39,782 nucleotides of DNA from Bifidobacteriaceae bacterium UBA2724 (GTDB lineage: Bacteria; Actinomycetota; Actinomycetes; Actinomycetales; Bifidobacteriaceae): NCBI GenBank assembly GCA_002353815.1, contig DEKK01000015.1, forward strand, positions 1 through 39,782, read 5' to 3'. A program made the translations under genes and the position numbers. Under the pieces are notes generated by a model. The model made no database searches, had not been told where the DNA came from, and saw only the letters and a list, made by a program, of their open reading frames with translations. Shown in pieces: positions 1 to 8,849 of this stretch; position 1 is the stretch's first letter; every line of letters begins with the position of its first letter.

Positions 1-82
1 CAAATTACATAGGGACACCCCCCTGCGGACCGGCGAACCGTCTTCCGCTACGCGCGACGGACGCCGGCGCAGGGCGGATGCG

Positions 83-2611
83 TCAGAGCTTCTCGATCGG
101 AGCCATGTGGATCACGAGATGCTTGATCCCGTCGCTGCCGAAGTCGATGGTCACGGTCGAGTTGGCCCCTTTGTCTTCGACGGAGATGACATGCCCGAGC
201 CCGTATTTGTCATGCGTGACGAGGTCTCCGGCCGTGAAATCGGACGCCGAGTAGTTGTTCTTGGCGGCAGCAGACGACGTCGACGCCGCAGAGGAACCAT
301 GCGAGGCGCCCACGCGGCGCGTGGTGACCTTGGAACCGCGGTTCCCATAGGACGAACCGCCATAGGACGAGCGTCCGCGGGAGCCGTACGACGACCCGCC
401 GCGGGAACCGTACGAGGAGCCGTACGACGACCCGCCGTGCGAACCGTACGAGGAACCGCGGGAACCGTACGACGAACCACCGTACGTCGAGTATCCGTCG
501 TCGTAGCCGTCATACGCAGCGTCGCCAAAGGAATCGAGGCGCATGTCCTGCGACGTCTCCCTGCGCTTCCAATCGATGAGGTCGTCGGGAATGTCGTCGA
601 GGAACTCGCTCGGCATCATCTCTTCCGGCCGTCCCCACTGCGAGCGCACCGCGGCGCGGGTCACGTAGAGGCGGCGCTTGGCGCGCGTGATGCCGACGTA
701 GGCGAGACGGCGTTCCTCCGACATCTCGGACGCGTTGTCCAAGGCGCGCGAATGGGGGAAGGTGCCTTCCTCGAGGCCGACGAGGAACACGACCGGGTAT
801 TCGAGGCCCTTGGACGTGTGCAGCGTCATGAGCGTGACGGTGCCGCGGTTCTCGCCTTCGTCGGGCAGCTGGTCGGAGTCCGCGACGAGCGCGACGTTCT
901 CCAGGAATCCCGCCAGCGAGGCATTGGGGGTGTTCTGCTCGTATTCGGCCGCGACGGACTGGAACTGCGACAGGTTCTCGACCCTCCCCTGTTCCTTCTC
1001 GTCGGACGCCTTGCGCAGTTCCTCGACGAGCCCGGACTTGTCGAGGACGGCGGCCACGATCTCGCTGGGGTTCGAGTCCTTCTGCTCGGCGACCGCCATG
1101 AGCTCGGTCATAAGGCCGCGGAAGGCGTTGAGGGAATTGGCGAGACGCGTGGTCATGCCGGGCATGTCGGACACATGCGACAGCGCGTCCCAGAAAGTCA
1201 GGCCGTTGGCGCTGGCGTAGCCGTTCACGGTGGCTTCGGCGCGTTCGCCGAGCCCGCGCTTGGGCACGTTGAGGATGCGGCGCATGTTCACGTCGTCGGC
1301 CGGATTGGCGATGCACTGCAGGTACGCCAGCGCGTCCTTGACTTCCTTGCGTTCGTAGAACCGCGTGCCGCCGATGAGCTGGTATGGCACGCCGGCGTTC
1401 ATCATGGCCTCTTCGAAACGCCTCGACTGGGCGTTGGCGCGGTACATGATGGCAATGTCGCTGTAGTTGACGCCCTCCTCGCTGGAGAGCCTGGCGATCT
1501 CACGCGCCACCCACTGCGCCTCCTGCTGGTCGTTGTCGGCTGCGTACCCCACGATCTTGTCGCCTTCGCCCGCCTGCGTCCACAGTTTCTTGGGCCTGCG
1601 CCCCTCGTTCTTCGAGATGACAGCGTTGGCGGCGTCCAGGATGTTCTGCGTGGAGCGGTAGTTCTGCTCGAGCATGATGGTCTTGGCCTGCGGGAAATCT
1701 TTCTCGAAATCGAGGATGTTGTGGATGTCGGCGCCGCGGAACGCGTAGATGGACTGGTCGGAGTCGCCCACGACGGTGATCCAGGCGGGGCGTTCGACGT
1801 CCGAGGACTCCAGTCCGCTCAGCTCGCGGATGAGCACGTATTGCGCGTGGTTGGTGTCTTGGTATTCGTCGACGAAGATGTAGTGGAACTTGTGGTGGTA
1901 GTACGCGGCCGCCTCGGGATCGATCTGCAGCAGCTGCACGGTGCGCATGATGAGGTCGTCGAAGTCAACGGAATTGGCGGCAGCGAGACGCTGCTGGTAG
2001 ACGGCATAGAGGCAGGAGTACAGCTGTTCCCCCTGGCTGAGATGGCCGAGCTTCTGCCCGGGGACGGCGGGGTTGAAATCGGGGGCGTTCTCGGCGAGCT
2101 GCGAGCGCCAGTCCTTGAGGTCGTTCTTGCTGTCCGAGACGAACGACAGCACGTCGCGCGGCTTGATGCGCTTGGGGTCGATGCCGAATTCCTGCTCAAT
2201 GTTGCGCATGAGGCGCTGGGAATCCGCCTGGTCGTAGATGGTGAAGCCGCTGCTGAGGCCCACGGACTTTCCGTTGCGGCGCAGGATGCGCACGCACGCC
2301 GAGTGGAAGGTCGACACCCACATGCGCTGCGCCTCGGGGCCGATGAGGGTCTCCAGGCGGTCTTTCATCTCGCGCGCGGCCTTGTTGGTGAAGGTGATGG
2401 CGATGATCTGGCTGGGCCACGCGTTCCATTGGCTCAGCGCCCATGCGATGCGGCGCGTGAGCACCCGCGTCTTCCCGGACCCGGCGCCGGCGCCGATGAG
2501 CAATGCGGGGCCGTTGTACTGCACGGCCTGCGCCTGCTGCGGGTTGAGGCCGGCGACCAGCTCCTCCGCGCTTCTGCGGATGAGCTGCGGTTCGGGCGAG
2601 TCAAAAGACAT
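83..2611 (-). CDS. pcrA: ATP-dependent DNA helicase PcrA/UvrD
   Basis: Superfamily 1A 3'-5' DNA helicase, cytoplasmic, expected to act in nucleotide-excision repair and in clearing replication or recombination intermediates. Motifs seen in order: Walker A GAGAGSGKT near residue 42, motif II VDEYQDT, motif III GDSDQSIYAFRG, motif IV EQNYRST, motif V TLHTSKGLEYP and motif VI EERRLAYVGITRAKRR. The C-terminus (DFTAGDLVTHDKYGLG onward) is the Tudor-like RNA-polymerase-binding domain typical of PcrA. Start chosen at the ATG at 2611 because GGAGGTCACC precedes it; an in-frame TTG at 2635 lacks such a site. Product 842 aa. Odd: residues about 700-761 are a Tyr/Gly/Ser/Arg low-complexity stretch (see findings). 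A second family member lies at 18916-21081. Confidence 0.95.
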   Translation of the reverse strand: MSFDSPEPQLIRRSAEELVAGLNPQQAQAVQYNGPALLIGAGAGSGKTRVLTRRIAWALSQWNAWPSQIIAITFTNKAAREMKDRLETLIGPEAQRMWVSTFHSACVRILRRNGKSVGLSSGFTIYDQADSQRLMRNIEQEFGIDPKRIKPRDVLSFVSDSKNDLKDWRSQLAENAPDFNPAVPGQKLGHLSQGEQLYSCLYAVYQQRLAAANSVDFDDLIMRTVQLLQIDPEAAAYYHHKFHYIFVDEYQDTNHAQYVLIRELSGLESSDVERPAWITVVGDSDQSIYAFRGADIHNILDFEKDFPQAKTIMLEQNYRSTQNILDAANAVISKNEGRRPKKLWTQAGEGDKIVGYAADNDQQEAQWVAREIARLSSEEGVNYSDIAIMYRANAQSRRFEEAMMNAGVPYQLIGGTRFYERKEVKDALAYLQCIANPADDVNMRRILNVPKRGLGERAEATVNGYASANGLTFWDALSHVSDMPGMTTRLANSLNAFRGLMTELMAVAEQKDSNPSEIVAAVLDKSGLVEELRKASDEKEQGRVENLSQFQSVAAEYEQNTPNASLAGFLENVALVADSDQLPDEGENRGTVTLMTLHTSKGLEYPVVFLVGLEEGTFPHSRALDNASEMSEERRLAYVGITRAKRRLYVTRAAVRSQWGRPEEMMPSEFLDDIPDDLIDWKRRETSQDMRLDSFGDAAYDGYDDGYSTYGGSSYGSRGSSYGSHGGSSYGSSYGSRGGSSYGSRGRSSYGGSSYGNRGSKVTTRRVGASHGSSAASTSSAAAKNNYSASDFTAGDLVTHDKYGLGHVISVEDKGANSTVTIDFGSDGIKHLVIHMAPIEKL
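329..514 (-). repeat. Low-complexity SSYG/RG coding repeat inside pcrA
   Basis: This part of the helicase gene is built from repeated codons for short SSYGSRG-type units, visible on the plus strand as recurring gaaccgtacgacga-like words. It encodes a disordered linker between helicase domain 2B and the C-terminal Tudor-like domain. Repetition at DNA level makes length variation between strains likely (inference). Confidence 0.8.
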
Positions 2612-2721
2612 GGTGACCTCCGGTGTGATATCCAATGTTCGGTGCGGCGATCCTGCCGACGACCCACATCAGCATAGTACCCAATGTGCGGCGAGCCGCC
2701 CCGAGCGTGGCATCGGCAGCG

Positions 2722-2751
2722 CCCCGGTGCCACCGTCCCCTGGCACCAGGG
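2722..2751. other. Hairpin in the pcrA/acyltransferase gap
   Basis: Arms ccccggtgcca (2722-2732) and tggcaccaggg (2741-2751) pair over 11 positions with one mismatch and an 8-nt loop. It lies downstream of the minus-strand acyltransferase, but no T-run follows in either direction, so a terminator role is uncertain. The rest of the gap 2636-2871 shows nothing recognisable. Confidence 0.4.
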
Positions 2752-2871
2752 CATCGGATCGGCCGGCGGCGCGACGCCGGTTTCCCCAGGGCGCAAACGG
2801 GAGCGGCTCGCCGATCCTTCATCGGCCGATGTCGCCAGGGCCTGGCGCGATCGGGTGCCCCGCGCCGTGCG

Positions 2872-5154
2872 TCATGATTCGGGATGGTCCGCGAGCCACG
2901 TGGCGATGCCGCTGTAGAGCGTGTCGGCGTAGAGGTTGCCGCCGTCCGGCTCCTGCGGGTGGAATCCGTCTGCGAGCAGCAGGTCGGTGCGGGCGCCGAT
3001 GGCCTTGTCCCATTCGACAAGCACCACATGGTCGGAATGCGCCTGGGCGTAGGCGCGCACCGTGGCGTTGCTCGGGTCGATCCAGTTGCGTGGCGCGTAG
3101 GCGGTGACGAGTACGAGATTGTGCCCCGATCCGATGGCCGAATCCATCGCTTCGAGGTTCGCCTCCGTCACCGTGCCGTTCGTTCCGAGTCCGACGACCA
3201 CCCACGAGCGCAGCGAGCCGCTGGACTGGAGATTCTGCACGATCGACAAGCCATCTCCGAAATGCCGGGAGACGGCGGCGTCGATGTAGGCGCCGGGGAA
3301 TTTGCTGAGCACCGACGGCGAGGCGCCGAGCATCACGGAGTCGCCTATCATGGTCATTTCGTCGCCGGACGGCATGCGCTTGAGCGTCTCGGGATCGAGC
3401 TTGGCCTGCGTCGCACGCTGCTCCTCGGCGCGTTTCTTGGCGGCGGCCGCCTGCGCCGCTGCCTCCTCGCTCTCTTCCTGCGCCTTGTTGGTGCGCAATG
3501 TCGTCACGGCGGAGATCTGGTTGTCGAAAGCGGACGAAAGCGCGGAATCGGAGCCGCTGCCATCGGCCTTTTTCTGCAGCTGGTCCGAATTGACCGCCAC
3601 GGCCTGCGTATGTTTCAGCAACACCTGGTCGGCCTCGAGCTGCCCCTGCGTCTGGCTCATGCACGGAGAGAACATCAGGGCCGCGCAGCTGGAGGATACG
3701 AGGGCCAGCACCATGACGAACGCAACCGTGGTGCGAGCGCCGACCGCGGTGCCCGACCACGCGGAATCCGACAGGAAAAGCCCGCGGAATCCCTCGCGCG
3801 ACACAGGGCCGGCGAAAAGAAGGGCGACCACCCGCGTGAGCACCAGGGACAGCGCCACCACGGCGAGGTCGATCAGCACCGTGACGGCGAGGGAACCATG
3901 GGACCATGCGCTGACGGCGATGATGTACAGCGGGTAATGCCACAGGTAGATGCCATAGGAGCGACGCCCGAGGTGGACCAGCGGGCCCACCGACAGCAGA
4001 CGCTCGAACCACGTGCCGGGCTGCAGCAGCCCCACGATGACGATGAGCGACAGGACGCCGACGAGAGCCAGCCCGCCACGGAACGCGGTAGCGCCCTGGC
4101 GCACCACGAACAATGCCGCGATGATGCCGGCGAGGGAAATCGCCGAAAGCACGGGGATGACGCGCCGGGCGCGATCGCCGCGCAACGCCGAGGCGAAGGC
4201 GCGGTCGGACGCGCACCATCCCAGCGCCATGCCGAGCAGAAGCGAGAAGCAGTGGGTGTCGGTTCCGAAATAGACGCGCGTCGGATTGGCTTCGGGGTCC
4301 CAGAGCATGGCCATGCCGACGGAGGATGCCACGGCCAGAAGCATGAGCATGAAAGGCGGCGCCCAGCTGGCGTGCCGCGCCAAGGGTTTGAGAAGGAGCA
4401 CAAGGAGCGGGGCGACGATGAAGAACTGCACCAGAAGCGACACGAACCACATGTGTTTGAGCGGCTCGGGGGTGAGCCCTGCGAAATAGCTTGTCCCCGA
4501 AGCGACGTCAACCCAGTTGTAGGTGAACGTCAGCGCTCCGACCACCTGGGACAGGGCGCCGGACAATGCCTCGCGGCACAGGAACCACGCGAGGCACACG
4601 GTGGAGCATGTCACCACGAGCAGCGCGGGATACAGGCGGCGCAGACGGGAAACATAGTATCGGACGACGATGTGCCGGGTGGTTGCGTGCGGCGAGGTCA
4701 CGGCGGACGCTTCCGATGCGGCCGGATCCGGCTGCGCATCGGCCGACGAGGCCGCGGAATCCGCCGAACCATCCGCCCCGTCGGATGCGGAGACGTCGCT
4801 GAGGCTAGCCTTGATGCTGTTGCGCAGGCGGGCGCCGCTGCTCGATTTTCTGTCGGATTTCGAAACGCCGCGGGACTTCTTGCCGCCCGCTTTCCGCGCC
4901 GCGGCGGCGGCACGTCCAGCGGCACGCGGGCCGTCCGCGGAGACCGCCGGTACGCTCAGACGGCGGAGGAGGCCGGTGCAGGCCAGGAATCCCGAGATTG
5001 CAAAGAACACGTCGACGAAGATGAAGCCACCGCCGAAGCCGACGACAGACAGGTGATACAGCACAATCGCGATGATGGCCAGGCCTTTGAGACCATCGAG
5101 CCCATCGAAGTGATGCGTGGCCCTGGCGGCCGTTTTTTCCTCTGTCACCGACAT
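2872..5154 (-). CDS. Acyltransferase 3 / SGNH O-acetyltransferase (OatA-like)
   Basis: A 760-aa membrane protein with an N-terminal acyltransferase-3 domain and a C-terminal extracytoplasmic SGNH esterase-like domain, the architecture of peptidoglycan or surface-polysaccharide O-acetyltransferases. Seen: FDGLDGLKGLAIIAIVLYHL at the start with the family His, about ten hydrophobic segments, then after a charged Ala/Glu/Lys stalk the SGNH blocks GDSVMLGAS, GLGTNG and DGFHP (Ser, Asn, Asp/His catalytic set). The family is known to move acetyl groups across the membrane; the acceptor here is not visible. Odd: a roughly 95-residue Ala/Ser/Lys-rich insertion (about 70-165) in the first cytoplasmic loop. 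Stands alone; 17-bp tandem repeats lie upstream. Confidence 0.88.
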   Translation of the reverse strand: MSVTEEKTAARATHHFDGLDGLKGLAIIAIVLYHLSVVGFGGGFIFVDVFFAISGFLACTGLLRRLSVPAVSADGPRAAGRAAAAARKAGGKKSRGVSKSDRKSSSGARLRNSIKASLSDVSASDGADGSADSAASSADAQPDPAASEASAVTSPHATTRHIVVRYYVSRLRRLYPALLVVTCSTVCLAWFLCREALSGALSQVVGALTFTYNWVDVASGTSYFAGLTPEPLKHMWFVSLLVQFFIVAPLLVLLLKPLARHASWAPPFMLMLLAVASSVGMAMLWDPEANPTRVYFGTDTHCFSLLLGMALGWCASDRAFASALRGDRARRVIPVLSAISLAGIIAALFVVRQGATAFRGGLALVGVLSLIVIVGLLQPGTWFERLLSVGPLVHLGRRSYGIYLWHYPLYIIAVSAWSHGSLAVTVLIDLAVVALSLVLTRVVALLFAGPVSREGFRGLFLSDSAWSGTAVGARTTVAFVMVLALVSSSCAALMFSPCMSQTQGQLEADQVLLKHTQAVAVNSDQLQKKADGSGSDSALSSAFDNQISAVTTLRTNKAQEESEEAAAQAAAAKKRAEEQRATQAKLDPETLKRMPSGDEMTMIGDSVMLGASPSVLSKFPGAYIDAAVSRHFGDGLSIVQNLQSSGSLRSWVVVGLGTNGTVTEANLEAMDSAIGSGHNLVLVTAYAPRNWIDPSNATVRAYAQAHSDHVVLVEWDKAIGARTDLLLADGFHPQEPDGGNLYADTLYSGIATWLADHPES

Positions 5155-5207
5155 CTGTTAATGCCCCCGATTCGCATCTCTACACGTTGTCGCAACCACA
5201 TTACCCT

Positions 5208-5250
5208 AATGCACCGTCTGGTCCAATGCACTGTCTGGCCCAATGAACTG
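5208..5250. repeat. 17-bp tandem repeat, 2.5 copies
   Basis: Units at 5208-5224 (aatgcaccgtctggtcc) and 5225-5241 (aatgcactgtctggccc) differ at two positions, and a third partial unit begins aatgaactgt at 5242. The repeat sits between the end of the feo operon and the acyltransferase start, in the likely promoter region of the acyltransferase, so it could be an operator or chance slippage. Confidence 0.6.
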
Positions 5251-5276
5251 TTAGCCACAGACACACTGTCCAAGGC

Positions 5277-5768
5277 TCACCGAGGTCTCAGGGGACATCC
5301 CGCGCACAGCAGCGAGGCGGGATCCGGACTGCACCCCGCGGCCGCGCAGCCACGCCTCAGTTCGAAAGCATCGAGCCGGCCAGAGCGCACGGCGGCGTCG
5401 ATGACCATCCGCACGAAGTCGACGGGGGCGTCAAGACGCGAGGCGATGGCGACGGCGGGAATTCCCCGGCCGGCCAGATCGACGATGCACTCCGCCACTC
5501 CCTTCGCCCCGTCCGGCGATGCATCGTGCGGCCCGGGGGCGGAGCCGCCCATCGGAGACGTTGGCGAAACGGAGCCGGGAGCCGCTGGCGAAGGGGGCGT
5601 CGGGACTGGCGCAGAGCCCGGCGTGGGCAACGTCGACGAGGACGGGGCCGACGCAGCCGACGGAGCGGGGCGCTCCGCGGCGCCGTCGACGACACGCCCC
5701 GCAGCATCGTCCGCTGCGCCTGTGGTCCGCAGAAAGCCCCGTTTGACGGTCCGGCGAAAACCCGTCAT
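5277..5768 (-). CDS. feoC: FeoC-like winged-helix protein, ferrous iron operon
   Basis: 163-aa protein whose ATG overlaps the feoB stop (ATGA), so it is translationally coupled. The first ~90 residues are a basic start (MTGFRRTVKRGFLRTTG) followed by a Pro/Ala/Ser-rich linker. The C-terminal ~75 residues (KGVAECIVDLAGRGIPAVAI...) resemble the FeoC winged helix and end in four Cys arranged C-x4-C-x8-C-x2-C. FeoC proteins of enterobacteria bind an Fe-S cluster or protect FeoB from proteolysis; a similar iron- or redox-sensing role here is inference from position and Cys content. An upstream in-frame ATG (5897) lies inside feoB and was not used. The long linker is unusual, as FeoC is normally about 80 aa. 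Confidence 0.7.
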   Translation of the reverse strand: MTGFRRTVKRGFLRTTGAADDAAGRVVDGAAERPAPSAASAPSSSTLPTPGSAPVPTPPSPAAPGSVSPTSPMGGSAPGPHDASPDGAKGVAECIVDLAGRGIPAVAIASRLDAPVDFVRMVIDAAVRSGRLDAFELRRGCAAAGCSPDPASLLCAGCPLRPR

Positions 5769-8092
5769 AGCACGAACCTCAGCAGCTGGAACGACACGAC
5801 AGCGAGCACATAGCCCACCGCCAGGCCGAGCCCCACGCCCCGCGCCGCGACACGCCACCCATACTGGCGTTTCATCTCGGCGACGGTCGCCAGGCATGGC
5901 GTGTACGACAGGACGAACAGCATGAAGGCCATGGCGGCGGCGCGCCCATGGCCTCCCGACGAGCGGTCGAAGTCGGCACGTATCGACTCCCCCAGCACGG
6001 CCCCGCCCGTGTCGTCATCGGAATTTTCGATGGCGTACGACTGGTTCATGGAGCCGACGACGACCTCCTTGGCCACGAAGCCGGTGATCAGAGCGGCCGA
6101 GGCATGCCAATCGTCGAAGCCGGCAGGGGCGAAAACGGGCGCCACGGCGTCGGCCACCGCCCCATAGGCGGTGCTGTGCACATCGTCGACGTTTGCGAAC
6201 GTCCCCGCGCCCTGCACGACTGGAATGCCCTGGAGAAGCCACAGCACCATGATCATCGAGATGATGATGCCGCTCGCCCCGGTGACGAAGTTCCACAGAC
6301 GGAGCAGCACCGTGCGCACCAGTTGCACGATGCGGGGCATCTGGTACGCCGGCAGGCTCATGGCGAAAGGTTCGGGCTCCATGCCACGGAACATCGTATG
6401 ACGCAGTAACACACCCACACCGAGAATGAGCACGATGGAGGCGACGTACATGAGGAACACCACGGCGCCCGCTCCGCTGCCGAAGAAAGCGTGGGCGAGC
6501 ACGAGATACACGCTCAGGCGCGCCGAGCACGAAGCGAACGGGATCAGCATGCCCGTGAGCACGCGCTGCCGGGAATCGGGAAGGGTGCGCGTTGCGGCCA
6601 GTCCCGGCAGGTTGCAGCCGAAACCGACGACGATGGGCAGGAAGGCGCGGCCGTCGAGGCCCAGGAATCGCATCGCGCGGTCCATGACGAACGCCGCGCG
6701 CGCCAGGTATCCGCAGTCTTCGAGCACTGCGAGCAACACGAGCATGATGCCCATCGGCGGAATGAACGTGAGCACCGTCACCACGCCGTCGAGCAGACCA
6801 TCGACCGCAAGCGACCGCAGCCACCCGCCGTCGGCGCCGAAAAGCCCCAGGACCCAGTCCGCCCCCTGGCTCAGCCAGGCGCGGACCGTGACATCGAACC
6901 AATCCTGCGCCGGCCCCGCCAGCCACGTGGTCGACTGGAACACGATGAACATCACGCACAGGAACGTGACAATGCCCCAGACCGGATGGAGCAGGACCCT
7001 GTCGGCCCCGTCGCTCGCCGTGACCTGTGACGTCGCGCCGACGCCCAGCGATTCGAGCACCCCGTACGCCCAGTCGAAGCGCGCGTCGCTACGCGACTCC
7101 ACCCAGTCGACCATGTCGCCGGTGACGGGGCGGACCTCGAGGCCGCGGGGCATCGGGGTGCCCGGGAAGGACCCCGCGATGGCGTCGGCTAGACGGTCGG
7201 AACCCGCCCCGGTGCGGCCATCGACCGTCACGACGGGCACTCCGCCGATCGCCGCGGACAATCCTTCGGCGGACACGTGGATGCCCCGCTTGGCGGCGAG
7301 GTCCGACATGGTGAGGGCCACGACGGTGGGGCGTCCCAGCTCGAACACCTGCGCCAGGAAGTACAGCGAGCGCGACAGATTCGTGGCGTCGATGGCGGCT
7401 ACGATGAGGTCCGGCCGCGGGTCTCCGTCGGCTCCTATCGCGGCCCGCGCCGCCACCGCTTCGTCGGGCGACATGGCAAGAAGGGAATAGGTGCCGGGCG
7501 TGTCGATGAAATCCCATGTCTGGTGCTCGTCCTGGCGCCGGTAGTCATAGGTGCCGCTTTCCAACAGCACCGTGGTGCCCGGCGCGTTCATGACCTTGGC
7601 ATGCATGCCGAGCATGGAATTGAACAGCGACGACTTGCCCACGTTCGGGTTCCCGACGAACACGACGCGGCGGCGCGACGCAGCGTCCTGCGCACCGGTC
7701 GTGTCATTGGCGCCGTCCGCACCGTGCCGCTCCACGCGGACCGTGCGGGCGTCCTCGGGGTCGAATTCCACCGCCTGCGACGAATCCCTCAGGGCCGCGA
7801 TGCCGCGATGATGCGCATGGTGCATGTCGTGCATGTGACGACCGTGGCGTCCGCCGTCTGCCGCTTGTGCGTGCGGGGCAGCCACCACGTGGGCGCCGCC
7901 AGCATCCGCCGTCACGGCCCCGGTCGCCGCCGGGGACTCCCCGGAACCGGAATGCGACGCGCCGCCATGCGGCTCCGCGTTATCCGGCGTTGCCGATCCG
8001 CGAGCGCCGGACGCCGCGTCGTGCCGCGCCGCTTCCTTGCGGAACTCGTCTGTCTCGCGGGTACCGTCGTTCGTGGTGTTACGAATACTCAC
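5765..8092 (-). CDS. feoB: Ferrous iron transporter FeoB
   Basis: 775-aa membrane protein importing Fe(II). It has an N-terminal extension with a His-rich cluster (GRHGRHMHDMHHAHHRG, about residues 81-97), a G-protein domain starting at G1 GNPNVGKSS (147-155) with DTPGTYS, then the transmembrane core with Gate motifs (GFGCNLPGLAATRTL, PFASCSARLSVYLVLAHAFF) and conserved blocks GFVAKEVVVGSMNQSYAI and SYTPCLATVAEMKRQYGWR. The G4 position reads TMSD rather than the common N-x-x-D form. Start is GTG at 8092, overlapping the feoA stop as GTGA. The His-rich extension probably binds metal (inference). Cytoplasmic-membrane location. Confidence 0.95.
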   Translation of the reverse strand: MSIRNTTNDGTRETDEFRKEAARHDAASGARGSATPDNAEPHGGASHSGSGESPAATGAVTADAGGAHVVAAPHAQAADGGRHGRHMHDMHHAHHRGIAALRDSSQAVEFDPEDARTVRVERHGADGANDTTGAQDAASRRRVVFVGNPNVGKSSLFNSMLGMHAKVMNAPGTTVLLESGTYDYRRQDEHQTWDFIDTPGTYSLLAMSPDEAVAARAAIGADGDPRPDLIVAAIDATNLSRSLYFLAQVFELGRPTVVALTMSDLAAKRGIHVSAEGLSAAIGGVPVVTVDGRTGAGSDRLADAIAGSFPGTPMPRGLEVRPVTGDMVDWVESRSDARFDWAYGVLESLGVGATSQVTASDGADRVLLHPVWGIVTFLCVMFIVFQSTTWLAGPAQDWFDVTVRAWLSQGADWVLGLFGADGGWLRSLAVDGLLDGVVTVLTFIPPMGIMLVLLAVLEDCGYLARAAFVMDRAMRFLGLDGRAFLPIVVGFGCNLPGLAATRTLPDSRQRVLTGMLIPFASCSARLSVYLVLAHAFFGSGAGAVVFLMYVASIVLILGVGVLLRHTMFRGMEPEPFAMSLPAYQMPRIVQLVRTVLLRLWNFVTGASGIIISMIMVLWLLQGIPVVQGAGTFANVDDVHSTAYGAVADAVAPVFAPAGFDDWHASAALITGFVAKEVVVGSMNQSYAIENSDDDTGGAVLGESIRADFDRSSGGHGRAAAMAFMLFVLSYTPCLATVAEMKRQYGWRVAARGVGLGLAVGYVLAVVSFQLLRFVL

Positions 8093-8619
8093 TTGTCATC
8101 ATCTTCCGTGTTGGTTCCAGCGCCTGTCGCTCCGTGCGACGCAGCCCCGCCCTCGGCGCAACGTCCATCGCGCGCTCCGTTTGCCCGGTTTGCCCGGCCC
8201 GCCGCGGATGAAACGCCATCGGATTCCCCGATGCCGCGCACGGTGACGGCGGCGGCGGTCTCGCCATCCAGGGCGATGCGTTCGGAGCCAACCGCCACCA
8301 CGCGTCCGCCGAATCCGCCATGCTGCATCACCAGCACGCGCACGCCAGGTCGAATCCCCAGCTCCGCGAGGCGGAAGGCATGCCGCGCATCCAGGGTGAC
8401 GTCCGTCACAACGTAGTCTCTGCCGGTCTCCGCCTCCCGGAGGGTCTCGTCGCGTTCCCCGCCATCGCCAGCGGAGCGCCGGCGTCCGTCTCGAGGGCGT
8501 GGATCGCGCCGGGAATCCAGGGGCTTCCCCGCCGGCGGCTCCCGCCTCGCCGGGCTGTGCGTCAGGTCTGTCTGTTGTTCCACATCATCGAGACTATCGA
8601 CACGCCCCGCCGACCACAA
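8089..8619 (-). CDS. feoA: FeoA domain protein, ferrous iron transport
   Basis: First gene of the feo operon. The SH3-like FeoA core spans about residues 60-132 (RDYVVTDVTLDARHAFRLAE, LGIRPGVRVLVMQHGG, VAVGSERIALDGETAAAVTV). FeoA is a small cytoplasmic partner of FeoB. This one is long (up to 176 aa versus about 80) because of a charged N-terminal extension and a Gly/Ala-rich tail. The start is uncertain: TTG at 8619 is the longest frame, and GTG at 8583 is an alternative; neither has a clear Shine-Dalgarno site. The stop overlaps the feoB start. Palindromes at 8652-8677 lie just upstream. Confidence 0.85.
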   Translation of the reverse strand: MWSAGRVDSLDDVEQQTDLTHSPARREPPAGKPLDSRRDPRPRDGRRRSAGDGGERDETLREAETGRDYVVTDVTLDARHAFRLAELGIRPGVRVLVMQHGGFGGRVVAVGSERIALDGETAAAVTVRGIGESDGVSSAAGRANRANGARDGRCAEGGAASHGATGAGTNTEDDDK

Positions 8620-8651
8620 CCCCTTTTTCCCATGTTCCGTGCCACGGACCA

Positions 8652-8677
8652 GGAATATTCCAACTTCCTTTTAGGAA
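8652..8677. promoter_or_regulatory. Twin palindromes upstream of feoA (candidate metal-regulated operator)
   Basis: GGAATATTCC (8652-8661, perfect palindrome) is followed three bases later by TTCC-tttta-GGAA (8665-8677). They are the only AT-rich symmetric elements in the 230-bp gap between feoA and the divergent gene at 8850, about 33-58 bases from the feoA start. Iron uptake operons of actinobacteria are usually under DtxR/IdeR control; this sequence does not match the classical DtxR box well, so the regulator is not identified. Confidence 0.45.
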
Positions 8678-8849
8678 ATCTTTCGGATTCGCCCCAGCGC
8701 CCCTTGATCTGCGCCCCATATCGTGAAAAGCACAGCGAACGACCGCACCACATGGCGCGGCGGACCGCTTCGCACGACGACCACGCCGCGCGAGCCGCGC
8801 ATACCCGCAAGGCGTCACCGGTGCGACGGAATGAATAGAGGCGATTACA

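Noticed and set aside
107..2677. Long plus-strand open frame opposite pcrA
   Set aside because: Arg/Val/Gly-rich shadow typical of the antisense of a GC-rich gene; no motif. The same applies to plus-strand frames opposite the acyltransferase, helicase and GH5 genes.
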